Positions 10,915 through 24,675 of a DNA stretch of 64,000 nucleotides are shown one piece after another. The position numbers were made by a program, and so were the translations under genes. Every line of letters begins with the position of its first letter. Position 1 is the stretch's first letter. Source of the DNA: Mesaphorura yosii (Eukaryota; Arthropoda; Collembola; Poduromorpha; Tullbergiidae); assembly GCA_009869945.1 (NCBI GenBank), contig WIXG01000162.1:62001-126000 (forward strand), written 5' to 3'. The notes under the pieces were generated by a model. That model was given only the letters and a program-made list of their open reading frames with translations. It did not search any database and was not told the DNA's origin.

Positions 10915-13900
10915 CACGACGTGACATTTTTGTCGTTGCTGAGTGCTGACTCTTCTCAACTGTAAACAAACACGACACAGACGAGACAGGACGAGCCCAT
11001 AAAATAGGAATCCGATTTGATGACGTCTGGATTCTGAAGAAGCGACTCGTAAACAATAAAAAAGCGCATGTTCATGAAGTCTGAACTGTCTCAAGGTGAA
11101 AGGTTTCCATGCGCTTGCTTTCCCGTGCATAAGCGTTCCCATTAAAGTTGCCACGTTGAGATGGAGTTGAACTTTCCCTGAGCCACCTTTTGCGACTCAG
11201 TTCGTCATTGCTTATTGCCTAGTACCCCACCATTTGTTTTTGAATATGAGGACCATGGCATGTCATCATTTATTATTTAGCCCTCAGACGACACAATGCC
11301 CAAACAAAGGAGCCGAGCAGGAAAATGGAGCACAGGGGCATGTTTTTAGAATTAGAGGTCAAACCAATGGCACATTTAAATCTAAGGACGTCTCAATGAG
11401 ACTAAGGTTCACTTCACTACATTGACATGGCCGCAATGCAGCGGCGTGATAGTATGAAAGTAGAATGGGAAGTGGTCAATGGTCAAGCCGTGAGTAACAG
11501 CAATGTATAAGAGGTTGTCCCAATTCATCGCGCAGGAAAGTTAGAACAAATGGCCAGTCACTGCTGCGAGTCGAGCCGTGTCGATTCTTTCATGTAGCAT
11601 GCAATACCAAACCACGGCGACAGAATAATAATTAAATCTGTAAATCCCGACCAGAGACCTGACTAGACAGCATGGCCCTGTCCCTGAGACTCAGACTCAC
11701 AGACCGAGTATGAGATAAATTTATTATTGTCGGTTTCCACCACATTGTGTAACGCGACTCCGCTAATCAAATTCTGCACGCAAAATCTGACTTTTTGCAA
11801 AAGTTGGTCTGGCCTGCACTTCAGAGTCGAGCCGAGTCTAGTCTACATGACCATAGCATGCACATGTGGGAACGAAATGAAACACGAAGTGCAAATTGCC
11901 TTTGCAATTTGCTGTTGCTTGTGTGAATTAAAATTTCGTGCATGAACTAAAAGCGAGCGCGACACTCCAGAATTTCAGTATCTCAGGCATTTAGGAAGGG
12001 ATTTACGACAATGTTGTCCCTTTGCCCTTGCCATCTTCAGAATTGAAATGTCCGTGATATTAGTAACCATTGCGGTGTGTTCCAGGTCCTAGCGTATGCC
12101 GCCGCGTATTGTGTGGAACCACAAAGCTCTATACATGGAATGGAAAATGGAATCATGGCCACGGCCACGAGCCCATTCTTTCTTTACGAGTTCTACATTT
12201 TAAGCATTGAGACTCTGCTATTTGCTTGTCTCCATTGCCACTTGGCGCATGGATGCCCTTTGCAAAGACATTGTGCGACTAAAGAGGAAAAGAAAAAGAA
12301 TTCAAGTTCATGCAATGGCCAAGTTAGGCTGTTTGGGTTGCTATTCTCGCGGTGACATTGATAATTAGGCTTTATTAATTTATTTTGACCTTCTAAACCT
12401 CGCACAAGGTAAAATCCTGTGACGTATTTGCTTCTCTGGCTGATTTGCGGCTGTGCAAGTGAGGCTTTAGTAATCTCATCCTCTGTATTTGTGTGTAATG
12501 TAATACCACCATCTCAGCTTGGCTTAATGCATGATGGAGATTCGCCAGTTCGACAATCGACAATGTGGAAAAAAGACATGCTACTTTTTACACTTTTGCA
12601 AATGACCTTTACAGAGACGGCACTCAACGCTTACGCGACATGACACAGGCATTGGCATAAGCTAAACTCCGCGCTCTGCAGTACGACAATGCATTAGGCA
12701 ATATTATTCATGAGCATTGATAATTTTACCTCAATCACATAAAATGTCTTTTTCAATGCTGTCTGGGTTCAGCCTCAACATTTTAGCATTTTAGCCATTT
12801 CATTACGAGCAGCAGTGCGAAAAAGCAGAAATACCTTTTTGCTCCTCGCTCTATGCAAATTCGCAAGGCATGGGCATGGCATTGGTTTGAACTTGAAATG
12901 GAAACTAGTCACATAAATTCATTCAGAGACATGCTCACTGCTCACTGCAATTCTACTGACAACTTAACTGACAAGGTTAAGCATTGAACAACAATATGAA
13001 TAATTTCAAGTTGCTTCCTTACTGCCAGTCTGCCATTGCGCATTGCATTTGAATGTCAAGCAGTTATTAAATGGGATTTAGCGTACTCATTTGTTGTTAT
13101 CCTTTAACCTTAACGTGTTAATTATTAATCGAGTCCCTGCCAAAAGAAACTGCAAGGCGCACGATACAAGTTTGGTAGTTACCTTTTCAGCAATTTAATT
13201 AAGGTCGATTTAATGTGAATTTGACATTTCAATTTCCTACTTGGGTAATCCATTCTCATTTTCCACTTATCGTGTTATTTCGCATTCATTTCACACCTTC
13301 AGCGCGATCGCCGGGCTACCCAGCTGCTCCGGCTCTCAAGCAAGAAGCAAGCGAAGCTTATAAATTAGGACCTGTTACACAATAGCGGAAAATTCTCCCG
13401 ACCACGTTTGCGGACGGCTGAATTCTTTGGCTTTGCCTTTGCCAAAATGCCAAATGTTCGTATTCGCAACAAAATGTAGCGCCGTCCTTCCTCAACCGAC
13501 CGAGCCTGAGCTTCATTATGTAAATGCTAAGCCAGGCCTTGGCTATCTCACCAGCAACTGGCTGGCATTGACTTTGACTTTGAGCAGGATTTTATAACTC
13601 GCGCACGCGATTGGTAAACTCGATATGCGGAACTCTTCTCCGCCGCGTGGCAATAGCAAGCAAACAAAGTTGTTTCACAATACCAGAAAATCATTGAGAA
13701 TTTTTTCATGGCTTCGCATGGCATTAACGTCAATTTTATTGGGGCTGGAAAGTGCAAACACAAGAGCACAAGTGGTGCAGATGTCGAAATGCTAGACGTT
13801 GACCCTGATTGTCTGGATCCGCACTTATTTTAGACGCAATTTCAGTTCAAGTACGCACGTTGAAGTTCTGACGAGTGGAATAATTCAGAGCAAAACTACA

Positions 13901-14645
13901 TAATTATCATGATTCGTTCGTGAGTGAGGTAATCCTCTTCACATAGAGTGTAGCAGCCGCCTAATTCGGGCAAGAGTAGACGACTGACCTTCTCATCTTC
14001 GTACACGTCAATAGTCAATTCTTCTTGCGTCGTGTTCAATGTCAATGCTCAGTCGTTCCTGCTCACATGTGTGTTGAATCATAATTTTCGCGTTTAAACT
14101 GCTGTGCTGGAATTATCCTCCTGCTGCATCATCACAGCTCACAGCTCAACTCGCTAAAAAGTATCAAGGTGAAGTGCTTCGGGGATAGTCTATTCTCAAT
14201 GTTATGTCAGCTATGTGCTACGTATCTGTATTACTTGCTTAATGCTTATTCGAAGCACCACAATCACCACCAGCTACCAGCTTGCAGGCAACGGGCCTGG
14301 GTTTTAGCGCGAATGCCACATCACAGCAACCTTCCCCACCTAAAACCTTCTACAGCACGTGCTGCAATCCAACCTTGACAATGAATGACATCGAATCGAG
14401 TCGGAAATAAACACACCAACCTCATCACTCCACTAGCCACTGTAGCCTGTGTTGAAGGTAAGTTTCAAGGCAAGGCAAAGGTGACTCCATCCACATTTGT
14501 ACCAGATAATTCACAAGAATTACACACTTGAACACGAGTCCAGCAAACAGAGGCGTAAACAGTGTTAATCGAATGTCGTAATTATGTCTTCTATGCGTAA
14601 CTGTACGAGGAGGCTCCAGCTGATACTAATTTATGACCACTGTCC

Positions 14646-14673
14646 GTTGTCACCTCTCCGGCGAGGTGACAAC
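14646..14673. repeat. perfect inverted repeat, 11-bp arms, 6-base loop
   Basis: The arm GTTGTCACCTC (14646-14656) and its exact reverse complement GAGGTGACAAC (14663-14673) are separated by TCCGGC. The CACCT/AGGTG core is also an E-box-like, Snail/ZEB-type site present once per arm. It lies in the gene-poor region with no adjacent gene. Confidence 0.8.
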
Positions 14674-17600
14674 ATTTACTTCTATCACTTGCACATAAAC
14701 AATAGTAAACCAGTTTCCTGATGCTCATGGCGGTTGGTCCTGGCTGTTTAGCATTGCATTGCATGAAATTGAGTCACCGAAGCTTACGACGCGATGTCCA
14801 CCGATTAATTATGCTTGCTGCATACAACTTGATGTATTATGACCTAACCATGAACATGGACGGACGAGTCCATTTCGAATTCGCAATTCGCCTTTTTCAT
14901 GGCCTGCCGTCCGTTCCGTGTATAACCTTGTCTTGATGTCTATAATTATTGCAGCTGGTGCTGAATTATTTAAGAAATTGAACTCTGCTCACTGCGCTCG
15001 GTCACCGCAACTCTTAAAACGTAGCGAAGTCGGCGTAGATTGCTGGCATGCCCTGTTTGCGGGTTTGCCAAGCGCATAAATTATGGCTAAGGCAGAGCAG
15101 CCATAATATTTCATGGAACATGAGCATTGTGGAATTATGGCTCACAAATGTTTGAAATTGAGACGAGACAGTGCTCAAAGGCACGCATTCTACCTTGTGA
15201 ATCATCTAACCATGTGAAATGAATGGAAAGTTTTGCAGTCGCATAATTCATGAAGTAATCGCAGTCCAATTATTATCGTTAAAATCGATGCTCGTCTGAT
15301 TCGATGGGTGAACTGGCACTTGGCATCATTATTTCAGAACTTGCATTGTAATACGATTTGTAATTCGATACGATACTTCGAACTCGATCTGCGTCATGAC
15401 TCGTGATCCCAGAATCCAGGATCCCGGCGCCCAGCCGAGACCAGACTCATAGACGTACAATGGAAGCGAAATGAAGCTGAAATCATTAAATCCCGAGTAA
15501 TTGTAATACAAATCTCCTCTGCCTTTGTTATTCGGAATGCGTACGCTTAACGCGTGGTCTGTCCAATTACTCGAAAGTCGCAATTAGTCGGAGCTGAAAG
15601 TCAAAGCAAAGGCAAAGATGCAGCAGAGTTCAAAGAAACTGAACGAGTTCATTATTATGCCATCGTGTGCATATTATACTGCTGTACAGGATATGGAAGG
15701 GTGGCATGACCGGGCTATCATCGGTTTGTGGTTGTTATTTCCTTGCTGCTCACTATTCGCATTTTATTTGCACAGGACTCGAAGTACGAGCTCGAGGTTT
15801 AACAGAACCGTTTTTCTCATTGTCGCTTCTGAGCAACGCAGCACAGGGTTACAGGCTTAAAACTTACAGCAGAGCACATGCCAAGCAAGAGACTCGTGCG
15901 TGCACTTATCGCAGGGTTTAATAATCTCATTTCACCTGGCTCTGCTACAAAGACGTCTGCCCGGAAAGGAAAGGTATTTGACTGATATTTAATAGGAAAA
16001 GAAATAAAAAAAGGGCATTGTCATTTTCAGTCACATTACTACTGCTCACAACCATAATGTTATGCAGCAGAAAGAGGAAGGAAGGTTGGCCGGAGAGAGA
16101 GTTCATTTTTATGAATAAAAAACTTAAACTTCCTACTTTTCAACTCAACACATACGCAAAGATCAGCAAAACATTACGCAAGAATGCAAACATACAGGCA
16201 TGTAGCCAGGCGACTGGTTTGTTTGCGATCAAGTTGAAGTATGACTTAACTTTGACCTGTGGGCACTACTCATTTCTAATCGGTTGAGGTACTCGCATTT
16301 CCTTCAAACTCCAACAAAGTTATATACGCTTCCCTTTCTATTTCTGATGCACCTCGAACGGAGATCAATAAAACTCCGAATTCCGCTGAACTCATCAGTT
16401 GCGAATTTATATCGTGGGTGGTTAACCCTTGCATCATTCGACCGGGATCGTTGCCCATACGTTACACTCGTGTGCACAACGTCTTGCACTTTTGCAATTG
16501 CAATTACACAATTCCAGACCGTATGATGAATTCATATTCACAAATTCGCATCGCAATACGCGATATAGCGTCTCCATTTCATCATTTCATTGACAGCGGC
16601 AGTCACGACATGAATTAATGTTCCATTCCATTGCATTGCCTGCTGATTGGGACAAACGATGAGCTCAAAGACACCGGGGACACGGGTCAAGAGCCAATTC
16701 CAGCATGAACAACAAGCTTGACGAACAACGAGCACAGCACAGCGCAGAAGACAGAAGAGGTCACATTGCCTCAATCCCGCACTCATTGAGGTCATCCACG
16801 ACACAGCCATGAACGCATCGCGACACGACTGTCAAAAAAAGGAACAATGAACTCAAAAAATGTTAATCTCACTTAATGTAATGTGAAATGTGAAGTGAAG
16901 ACGCCTGTGCCCTGTTCTGTTCTGCTCTGGCTGAAGATTTACTTTATAATGGAAATGAATTGAGATTTTGAGAGTATCATCATCATAATCATAATAAGAG
17001 CAATAACACTTATAAAGCACACGAGCATCGGCTCCGCATTCCCATTTCGCGATCGTTTCGAAGACGAGCAGCGGCGGTTGCACTCATTCTCACTCGCATT
17101 CCACGCTTTGTGGTTCAGTTCAATCGAGACTTACAAATAAGAGAGTGTCATGTCCTAAAATAATAATTACGATGTCCTCGTGGGCTCGTCGTGCCGTGTA
17201 GTTCGTTGTCTCTTTCGTTGGACGTGGTCGTCGTCCTCACTTTATGCGCTTACAGTTAACCCTTTCTAAATACCATCGTTGCTGCCTGCGCTCCTTGCCT
17301 CTGTTTTCACTTCCTGATTCATGCACAATGCGTACAGTCAAAATCTCACTTCTTTTCTCTTTCTTGGGCTCGTCTGTCAGAATCCATTCACTCACTCTCA
17401 ATCTCAATACTCTCACATTTTCATTCAAATATTTGGGACAAAATTGAAATCTCGAGAGCTGAAGCGCATGCAAGGCACAGTTAACAATTTTGATCCTTTT
17501 AATTCTGGTGCATGTACTTATTTGCTGCTCGTACCAGGTCACCTCTTTTCTGCCTCTCCTCCTGCACGACGAACAATTCATTCAAAGGAAACGTCAAGTG

Positions 17601-19776
17601 GAGCGCGTGTTGTAATCACATTCACTTAACATTTTGAGGCCAGTCTACTTTTCGGCCGTCTGGTTACCGCCTGCTTATGGATTATGACATAATAATGTGC
17701 CAAAAGGGATTTTATGGGAGGTTGCTCAAATACTAAAGAGTCATCAGCATTCTTTGAATGGAATCTTCTATTTTTATACTGCACTCAATTAAGATGTACA
17801 CGAGTTAGTCAATGACTCTTCACACTTGGTGGAATCGCGAATGGCGCTCAGGCATGCGGGCTCTACTTAATAAAATTAATGAGATCATTGAACTAAATAC
17901 TAAGTGGATCTACGAGAGAATAGAAGCTACAAGACGAAGATACGAAGAAGTGAGATGTGACGCGCTATTAACCGCTCTAATTGAGATCAAAGACTCTTCG
18001 GTCTAAATCGAGAAAGGAGAAACCTGGTTTGAAGACCGGCCTTTTCATATGATTAATTCAGGGAAGACACGGGCATGAGCATGGAAATGGAACGAACATA
18101 GATTTCCAATTTCGTAAAGATCCGTGAGCCGAAAATGTCCTTCAGTCTAAAATGGAGCACAATAACGCAATGCTCAAAAGACAGAAATACAGGCAAGTCG
18201 AAGAGAAACTGGAAAGGGTGTCAGGTCACTCAAGACAAGTGATAATATTTGCATGCCAGTCAAGAACTGGACATGTGCTTGGCTTGGCCTCACTGACGCT
18301 GGCGCTGGGTTGGAAACGGTCAATCAATACTCAAGCCAAGTGAAATGAGAATAAGTCGCTTAACATTAAGTATTAAGCCATAAGTGCTGCTGCTGTGTCC
18401 CAAATTCGGAATGAAAATAATAACCATAAAATGTCAATTAATCTGTTTAGAAATAAAACCATGTCAAACCACATCACGACTAAGTCCTGTTATTATGATG
18501 ATTGCTCGCGTCGAGCCGCGTCCTGTTCGTGTCGCCGCGCTGTCTCTTTTGACATGAATAAGCGCGTGCAATGCTGAAGAAAGGGAAAGAGGAACTCATC
18601 GAATAATTGTGCCATAAAACAGAACCGGGCCGCCTAGCTTAGCCCTAGCCAGCCAACAAAATTAAATTACAGTTTGTTAAGTCGAGAAGTCAAAATTAAT
18701 ACTTTTGAGCTGGTAGGGCAGATAACATTTTCCCAAGGAACAGCAGATAATTGATGTGCATACAAGACGTCCAATGACCGGCTAGGCCAATTATTCTTTT
18801 ATTCCGGCCGCAGCTGGATAAATAATAGTCATTGCTGGACAAAGACAAAGGACTCATTGTCGGCCCGGTCATTTCCTTGTCCTGTCAAGTAATTGCGTTC
18901 ACCTAAAAACCTTTTCTTTCTCCTTCCAATCAAAAGTCAATCGAGGCTCGGGCCGATTCGATAATTAATTCTTTCCATTTCCATTTCTACTCCTATTGAT
19001 TGTTAATTAAGGGTTGTTTGTCCAGACTAATCATACGTTGGCCAGGAGGATGACAATACAATTATTCAAAATGGAACCTTCCAAAAACTGCATTCACTCG
19101 AGTCATACTCGGCAGTCGTTCGTAGGAAGAAAGTGTTGCACTTGGTTTTTTGTAAAGAAAAGTGCATACGAAGGCGCACAAGAGTCAACCTTCCTTTCCT
19201 CGATTTTCGAATGCACACGTCCATGTTGGTTGTCGACTGTCTGTGTTTCACTGTGCGGAAGGTTCCATTAAAACATCAACACTCGCTTGCACCAAGGGGT
19301 TGCCTTCTGAATACATGGTCGACTGTACACAGGCAACGAGCACTCGCTGTTTTCGACGTGTAGTAGTTTTAGTTAGCACTTGGCTCAACTCTGCCTTCAC
19401 TTCGTCCAACTCCAACCAAACAACATACGATAATCTTGTTCACTTACCTTTTCTACGCGTTCATCCCTCGCTTATCATTTAGATTCGGATACAGTTCCAA
19501 AATTGATGAATTATTAACCATGGATTTAAATATTGCCATAATTTCGTCCAAAATTTAACCACAAACACGACGGCACACGATGCACGTATTCAAAAATAAA
19601 TATTGATCCAAGAAAATTTTCGTAGTTGGTAGAGTTTTCTGTTCACTCACTCTCTTATGCTATTTGAATGAGACTGAAGCAAACAACCTCTCTGGTGAAT
19701 CTTGCATAGTTGGAGCTGATACTTTAGTTTAGTTCTTCAATGTTCGCCTTGTCATACATTACATTGCCTTGTGCTA

Positions 19777-19788
19777 GTACCATGGTAC
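19777..19788. repeat. 12-base perfect palindrome
   Basis: GTACCATGGTAC reads the same on both strands. It is isolated in the gene-poor region; it may be chance or a dimeric protein-binding site. Confidence 0.7.
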
Positions 19789-21342
19789 ATTTACACTACC
19801 GTCAGTCCTGCCTTGTCAGTAATGCCCATGGATCACTTTATCCTAGCATCGTTGTCTCTCAACTCTAGCCTTCTACGCTGAGCTGTGCAATAAATACATT
19901 GTTGTCGACTACTTGATTGTTCCTCGGTATCCCGCATGCATCTCAATAACGCAATAAATTGTAAAGACGTTTAACTAAGCGTGGATAAATCTATTTACAG
20001 CCACACTAAACTGACCCGTGGGACCCGGTTGATTATGACTTCTATGACAGATCTCAAAACTAGCAACAGAATAGATTATGGACGAGATGCATTTTTGTGA
20101 CAAAGGAAATCAAAGGATTAGTGGAATCCGTGACCGCAAAATCATTCTTTATCCTTGTTAGTCGGTTTCAAAGCTTAGTCAAATCAAAGCCTTGAGGACA
20201 GGGAGATGAACAGCGCCAGTAATATTAATTAACAATTGACTGAATGCGAGATTATGCTTGAGGTCTGGTGAACTCTTTAATTTATTGATCACGGAATTAT
20301 TCACGACACCTTTTACTTGGTAGATGTTGTTTATACGCTAATAACCGAAAGGTGTTATTGGCGTCTTTGGCGTGTAAGAGAATACGAAGAATACAGAGTC
20401 ATTAAAATCAGTCAAGTCAGAATTAGGAGTGGTCAAAGCCAGGCCATGTCATGACAGATTAACAGATAAGAAGGAATCCAGAGGTAATTAAACTCTACTT
20501 TAATCTGTAACGTACATCGCACATTGCCATGATTTTGAGTCATCAAATCATCATAAACGTAGTATCTCACGAACTATTTTGTATTGTATTTCATGAATGT
20601 AGAATTGACTGAGCTTCATTCAATGGTCCATTTAAAGTGAAATTAACTTTAGCTAGTGAGCAGTGATAGCGATAAGCAGTACGCAAAACTACACAAACAC
20701 AGGCACACCAGTCCAATCCAAGCTGAGCGGCTGGTGCAGCAGGGGAACAAGGGTTTCCACTTTACGTGTTGGCTCCTACAGCCATGGCTCGATGTTTACA
20801 ACTATTCTTAACCATACTCCCCTTGAGCCGCACACCTTGGACTGCTTTTAGGAAGGATACGTACATTTCGCCTTGCCCTGCCTGCAGAGTTGCCTGCAAA
20901 GGCAGAGGCTATCAACTGTCTGTGTGCTCCGCTTGAGTCGGCTCGTGCAAGCCAGCAACAGTGGCTGACCTTGACAAGAAATTGAAACTTCATACTTCAT
21001 CTCAGCTGCACAATGTACAATTGCTTGCATTACAGCTACAACAATGTGAAGCCATGCTTGCTGGGTGCTATCGAAGGAATTCCTCTCTTCATCCCAACAA
21101 TGCTCGTGCCGACAACGGCCAATCACAAGCAAGATTATATCATTCATCGTGCACAGACACGAGAGAGCACATTGTTAACTTATTCCCATTACGGCAGGAA
21201 TGGTTTGTTGTAGGACGGATGTCGAGGACATCTCGATTGTTGAGAAAGCTTCACACAACTTCATGCCGTTCGCATTCGTAATGTACACCTTAACCAATTT
21301 GCAATACAATTTCCTACCCAGACGGCCCAATGCAAAACAAAG

Positions 21343-21369
21343 TTTGTTTCGTACAACGTACGAAACAAA
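21343..21369. repeat. perfect inverted repeat, 12-bp arms, 3-base loop
   Basis: TTTGTTTCGTAC (21343-21354) and GTACGAAACAAA (21358-21369) are exact reverse complements around AAC. The arms are too short for a typical microRNA precursor. A dimeric protein-binding site or chance is likelier. Confidence 0.8.
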
Positions 21370-22854
21370 ACGCGGAAATACAGTCGCGCTCGCGTATTAA
21401 TATTTATTGCATTTTCATTGATACGTCACCGTATTTTGTACTGTAGCAAATAAGCACAAGGCAACAACTTTCAGTCTCACTCATTCAGGCACACCGTGGC
21501 TTGGCGTGGCAGCAATAAAAGCTGCAGGCTGTAACAACAATGCGCTAATAAAAATGTGATTACAAATGGGACTTGTCTACAGCCAAAGCCATTATTGTCA
21601 ATAGTCCACCTACTCCTCTAAATACTCTTATGAAACTCTCACTCTCGATTGTCAGAATAGAAACAGGCCACAGCCACTGCAATACACTTAATTTAGTATG
21701 CAAAACCCTTTTATGTAATCACATGTATGAAAAGTCAAGTCAAAAGTGTGACACGACTTGGCTTGGTTTCTATTTAACTTCCACGCATTCTCTCGCATGC
21801 AATGCAGGTTTCCTTCACGCGTGTGTTATTTTGGTACAATTTTGGTTAATACCAAATTGCATTTGTAAAAGGGGCACTTTTTCCTCTTCGCAAGGCAAAA
21901 GCAAAAGCAGGGCATGGCATGGTTTCTTATGGTTTAAAAGTCGGCTGAGCACAAAACAGTAGGACACTGGCCGCAGCATTTAAGCTAGGCATTTGCATTT
22001 TGCATGGTAGCTATATTTGCATCTGAGCTGGCGCCACAAATTGCACTGAGCGCAAAATTGTAAGAAAAATGAAAACGATAAAAGAACTTCCTAAATAATA
22101 TCTCATTATGGCATTTAAATGTAAAATGTGAAATTAGAGCGTACAGCACAGCAGCCCACAGCAAAGCGCAGACATCGAGCGGCACGCATTTTGGTTAGAA
22201 AGTTTCTCTTGCGGCCGTGCTGGTGTCTGTGCATTCTTGCTCACAGCAGACAGCGACGACAGCCAGTCTCGTTGATCTCAATTTCTATTTGCATTCCTCC
22301 CTGTTGTTAATTTCATGTGGCTCACTTTTCTCATTAAAAAGTATTACATAATTTCTCTTTCTTTGTCGTGCTGCCTCCTGACCAATTGAACTACATTCAA
22401 GTGTGTACATTTCTCATTGACGGTTTCGTTTCTTTATTTTTAAAAAATCACTTTTCTTTCGAAACTCACAGACACCATTGCATTTCCACTTTAAGTTAGT
22501 CGGCTAAGGCTGCGAGACGAGATTGAGGTCAATAAGATACAGCGCGAGGCCCAATGCAGGGACAAATGGACCAAATCACACAAAATTAGACCACGATTAC
22601 AACATTATGCATATGCATGATTTGTTCGTCCTAAAAGGCAAAGGCAGGCACGAGCGTACATTTCTTTTAATGTCGTGTTGGCGCTTCGACCTAACAAACT
22701 TAACAAAGTCAAAAACTGCAATTTAAAGTTGAGCGATGCATTCGTTTATTTAAACAGTAGTTAACGAGTAATTGGCAGTTAATGATTACAGTTTACAGTA
22801 CATGACCATCGTCGAACAAACGCAGTCCGATCAACACAGACTTGATTTAAAATA

Positions 22855-22860
22855 TTTATT
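22855..22860 (-). terminator. polyadenylation signal, GET1
   Basis: An AATAAA on the minus strand lies about 153 bases beyond the GET1 stop codon at 23013, a normal distance for a 3' untranslated region. Confidence 0.5.
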
Positions 22861-23012
22861 ACATTATCATTGACCTCCTAAAGTAAACACAAAATGCGTG
22901 GAAGTACAGAAAGGAAAGGAAATGTAGTTCAAGTACCTTTTCTGACAAGCAGAATGAGTTCATTCGTACAAGTCAATGTGCGAGACAATTGAGGACATCT
23001 TGCTTGTTACAT

Positions 23013-24138
23013 TTACGATTGCTTAATTAAGGCCGATATTGTGCTCCTTGACAAAATGCTCCACACGAGGATGCTCACTCCTCCGTCAATTCCTGTCGGA
23101 TACGACAGCACATAGTTCATTGGGTGAAACCACTGGTTTGAGATCACGAAGACCGGATGCTTGTGTCCGAAGTAAAACAGTGTACAAATGTAAATTAGTG
23201 CCTGAAATACAAAAGCATGCATCAGTTCACTTTTACTAAGGATAATTGTCTCAAATACAAATTCATTATGCCCTTACCACAACTGCGTAGGAGCCGTAGG
23301 TACAGATTTTTAACAGGTTCTGCTGGACAGCTCGCCTTGCTCCAACTGCAATATAAAAATGAAAATCCTATCAAACTAAAAGAGGCTTAAAATGCTCACA
23401 ACCGTTAAACAGATTCTGCTGAAAGCTTTAAACCCGAGACAATTTCAGGTCCATTGAAACCTAACTTGAACTAACTTCTTAAATGTTATGAACAACCATT
23501 TCGATTGTTTTAAATTCACAATGGACTTTTACCTAAAAAATTAACTTAAAACAATCCTTAAAACAATTCAACTGTCCAAATGTCAAACGTTTCTTGATTC
23601 TATCTTTCCGACATGATCGCTACTTAACATTTGAAACAAGAAAACAAACGGCATCTTCAGAGTGAAAGAAATGGGGAATGTTCCGAGTTTCGAGTACTAA
23701 TTTTACTGATGCTGAATGTCAAATATTCCTTCATTACCATCAGATTCCAAAGACAAAGTGAACTGGTTCAGCTTCCTTTTTAACTTTGAGTACTTCGCAA
23801 AGTCGTCCACCATTGAAAGCGTGGCCATCTCATCCTTAATCGCTGTGATTTCTTTCTGTAGACTTATCTCACGTCTAGTTGGGCCGTTGAATTGATTGCA
23901 TACCTGCGCAAAATGCAAACGTACAAGGGTACGTCGTGAAATTTAATTCGGCAATTTCTTATCTAGTATTGCTTGTCTGAACTGAACTCACCTTCTCAAT
24001 TATACCCGGCAGCAAGTTGCTGATAAGGAAGAGAATTGGAATGAAGAAGACCAGAAAATAGTCCACGTTGGAGACGAATACTCGAGGTGGGCTTGGGCTT
24101 GCGAGAGGTACTGAAGCAGATCTCGGTGGCGAGTCCAT
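23013..24138 (-). CDS. GET1: GET1/WRB, guided-entry receptor for tail-anchored proteins
   Basis: Four minus-strand exons, 24138-23992, 23903-23738, 23345-23278 and 23201-23013, join in phase with GT-AG introns to give 189 residues (human 174). With its partner CAMLG/GET2, GET1 forms the ER membrane receptor that takes tail-anchored proteins from GET3/TRC40 and inserts them. The layout fits: a membrane segment at about 24-43, a charged cytosolic coiled coil at about 60-100 with DDFAKYSKLKRKLNQ (the family's M-x-D-[ED]-F-A-[RK]-Y signature), and two more membrane segments at about 125-140 and 165-183 around NQWFHPMNYVLSYPTG. The N-terminus before the first membrane segment is Pro/Ser-rich. An in-frame ATG at 24174 would add 12 residues; I chose 24138 because the family begins close to its first membrane segment. 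GAS8 lies about 0.5 kb upstream on the same strand. Confidence 0.93.
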
Positions 24139-24537
24139 ATTGTATTCCTTTCCAGGGAATCGTTCACGCCTCACAATTCTAACTGCCGTCTACAGCTTGG
24201 CTACTGAATCAATGATTAACTAATTCACTAGCTTGCAACATACAATTGCCCATAACCTTTCTTTGTGTTGTAAAATGTGTACATTTCTTTCAATTTTACC
24301 GGCGTCCAGTTTTTTATGTTGCTCTCAGTTTCTCCTCAGTAAGGTTGAGGTTTTTAAATAGAAGACAAATGGACTCCGATTCCGAGTGCAGTCAAACCAT
24401 TTACAGTCACTAAACCACTCGACATCGACTTGTCACTGAATTTATTCCTAACGAATCTGATTTTTCACATTACGGCTACTCGGCCTCAATAAAAATTGCT
24501 CTGGCCCTGTAATAACTCTCTAAATGACAGACATTTC
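24139..24537. other. spacer between GET1 and GAS8
   Basis: A short intergenic stretch expected to hold the GET1 promoter and 5' leader and the end of the GAS8 3' untranslated region. No further gene is seen. Confidence 0.6.
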
Positions 24538-24543
24538 TTTATT
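24538..24543 (-). terminator. polyadenylation signal, GAS8
   Basis: AATAAA on the minus strand, about 133 bases beyond the GAS8 stop codon. Confidence 0.6.
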
Positions 24544-24675
24544 GAAAACTATATCAAAACTCAAAACCATGTCGAAGAGAATTTCGTATACGCTCATGTG
24601 CTAAATGTTTCAAATTTTTGATTAGCTGATTTATTTAATAAATTGGGAATGAAGGACTTGGAGTTTAACCACTGT

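Larger units (their letters stand above)
8930..22854. other. gene-poor region, about 14 kb
   Basis: No frame here encodes a recognisable domain, and none links to neighbours by good splice signals. The sequence is AT-rich with many short degenerate words (GGCATGG-like, GCAAAGGC-like, TTCGCATTCGC-like) and AATTAATTA-type homeodomain-core sites. It probably holds upstream untranslated exons, promoters and enhancers of PRDM10 (its 5' end faces this region) plus the GET1 3' end. Notable sites are listed separately: a TATA/initiator pair near 10.7 kb and hairpins at 14.6, 19.8 and 21.3 kb. I saw no transposase, reverse transcriptase or tRNA. Confidence 0.6.

Noticed and set aside
17011-17044. TATAAAG followed by an initiator-like CCATTT
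   Set aside because: No ORF or splice signal follows convincingly, and such words are frequent here.
17812-18006. 64-codon ORF that looks helical and charged
   Set aside because: No homologous family recognised, no promoter or splice partners, and the length is expected by chance.
21573-21962. 129-codon plus-strand ORF
   Set aside because: Composition looks like translated non-coding DNA, with scattered Cys/His/Trp and no domain, and it is isolated in the desert.
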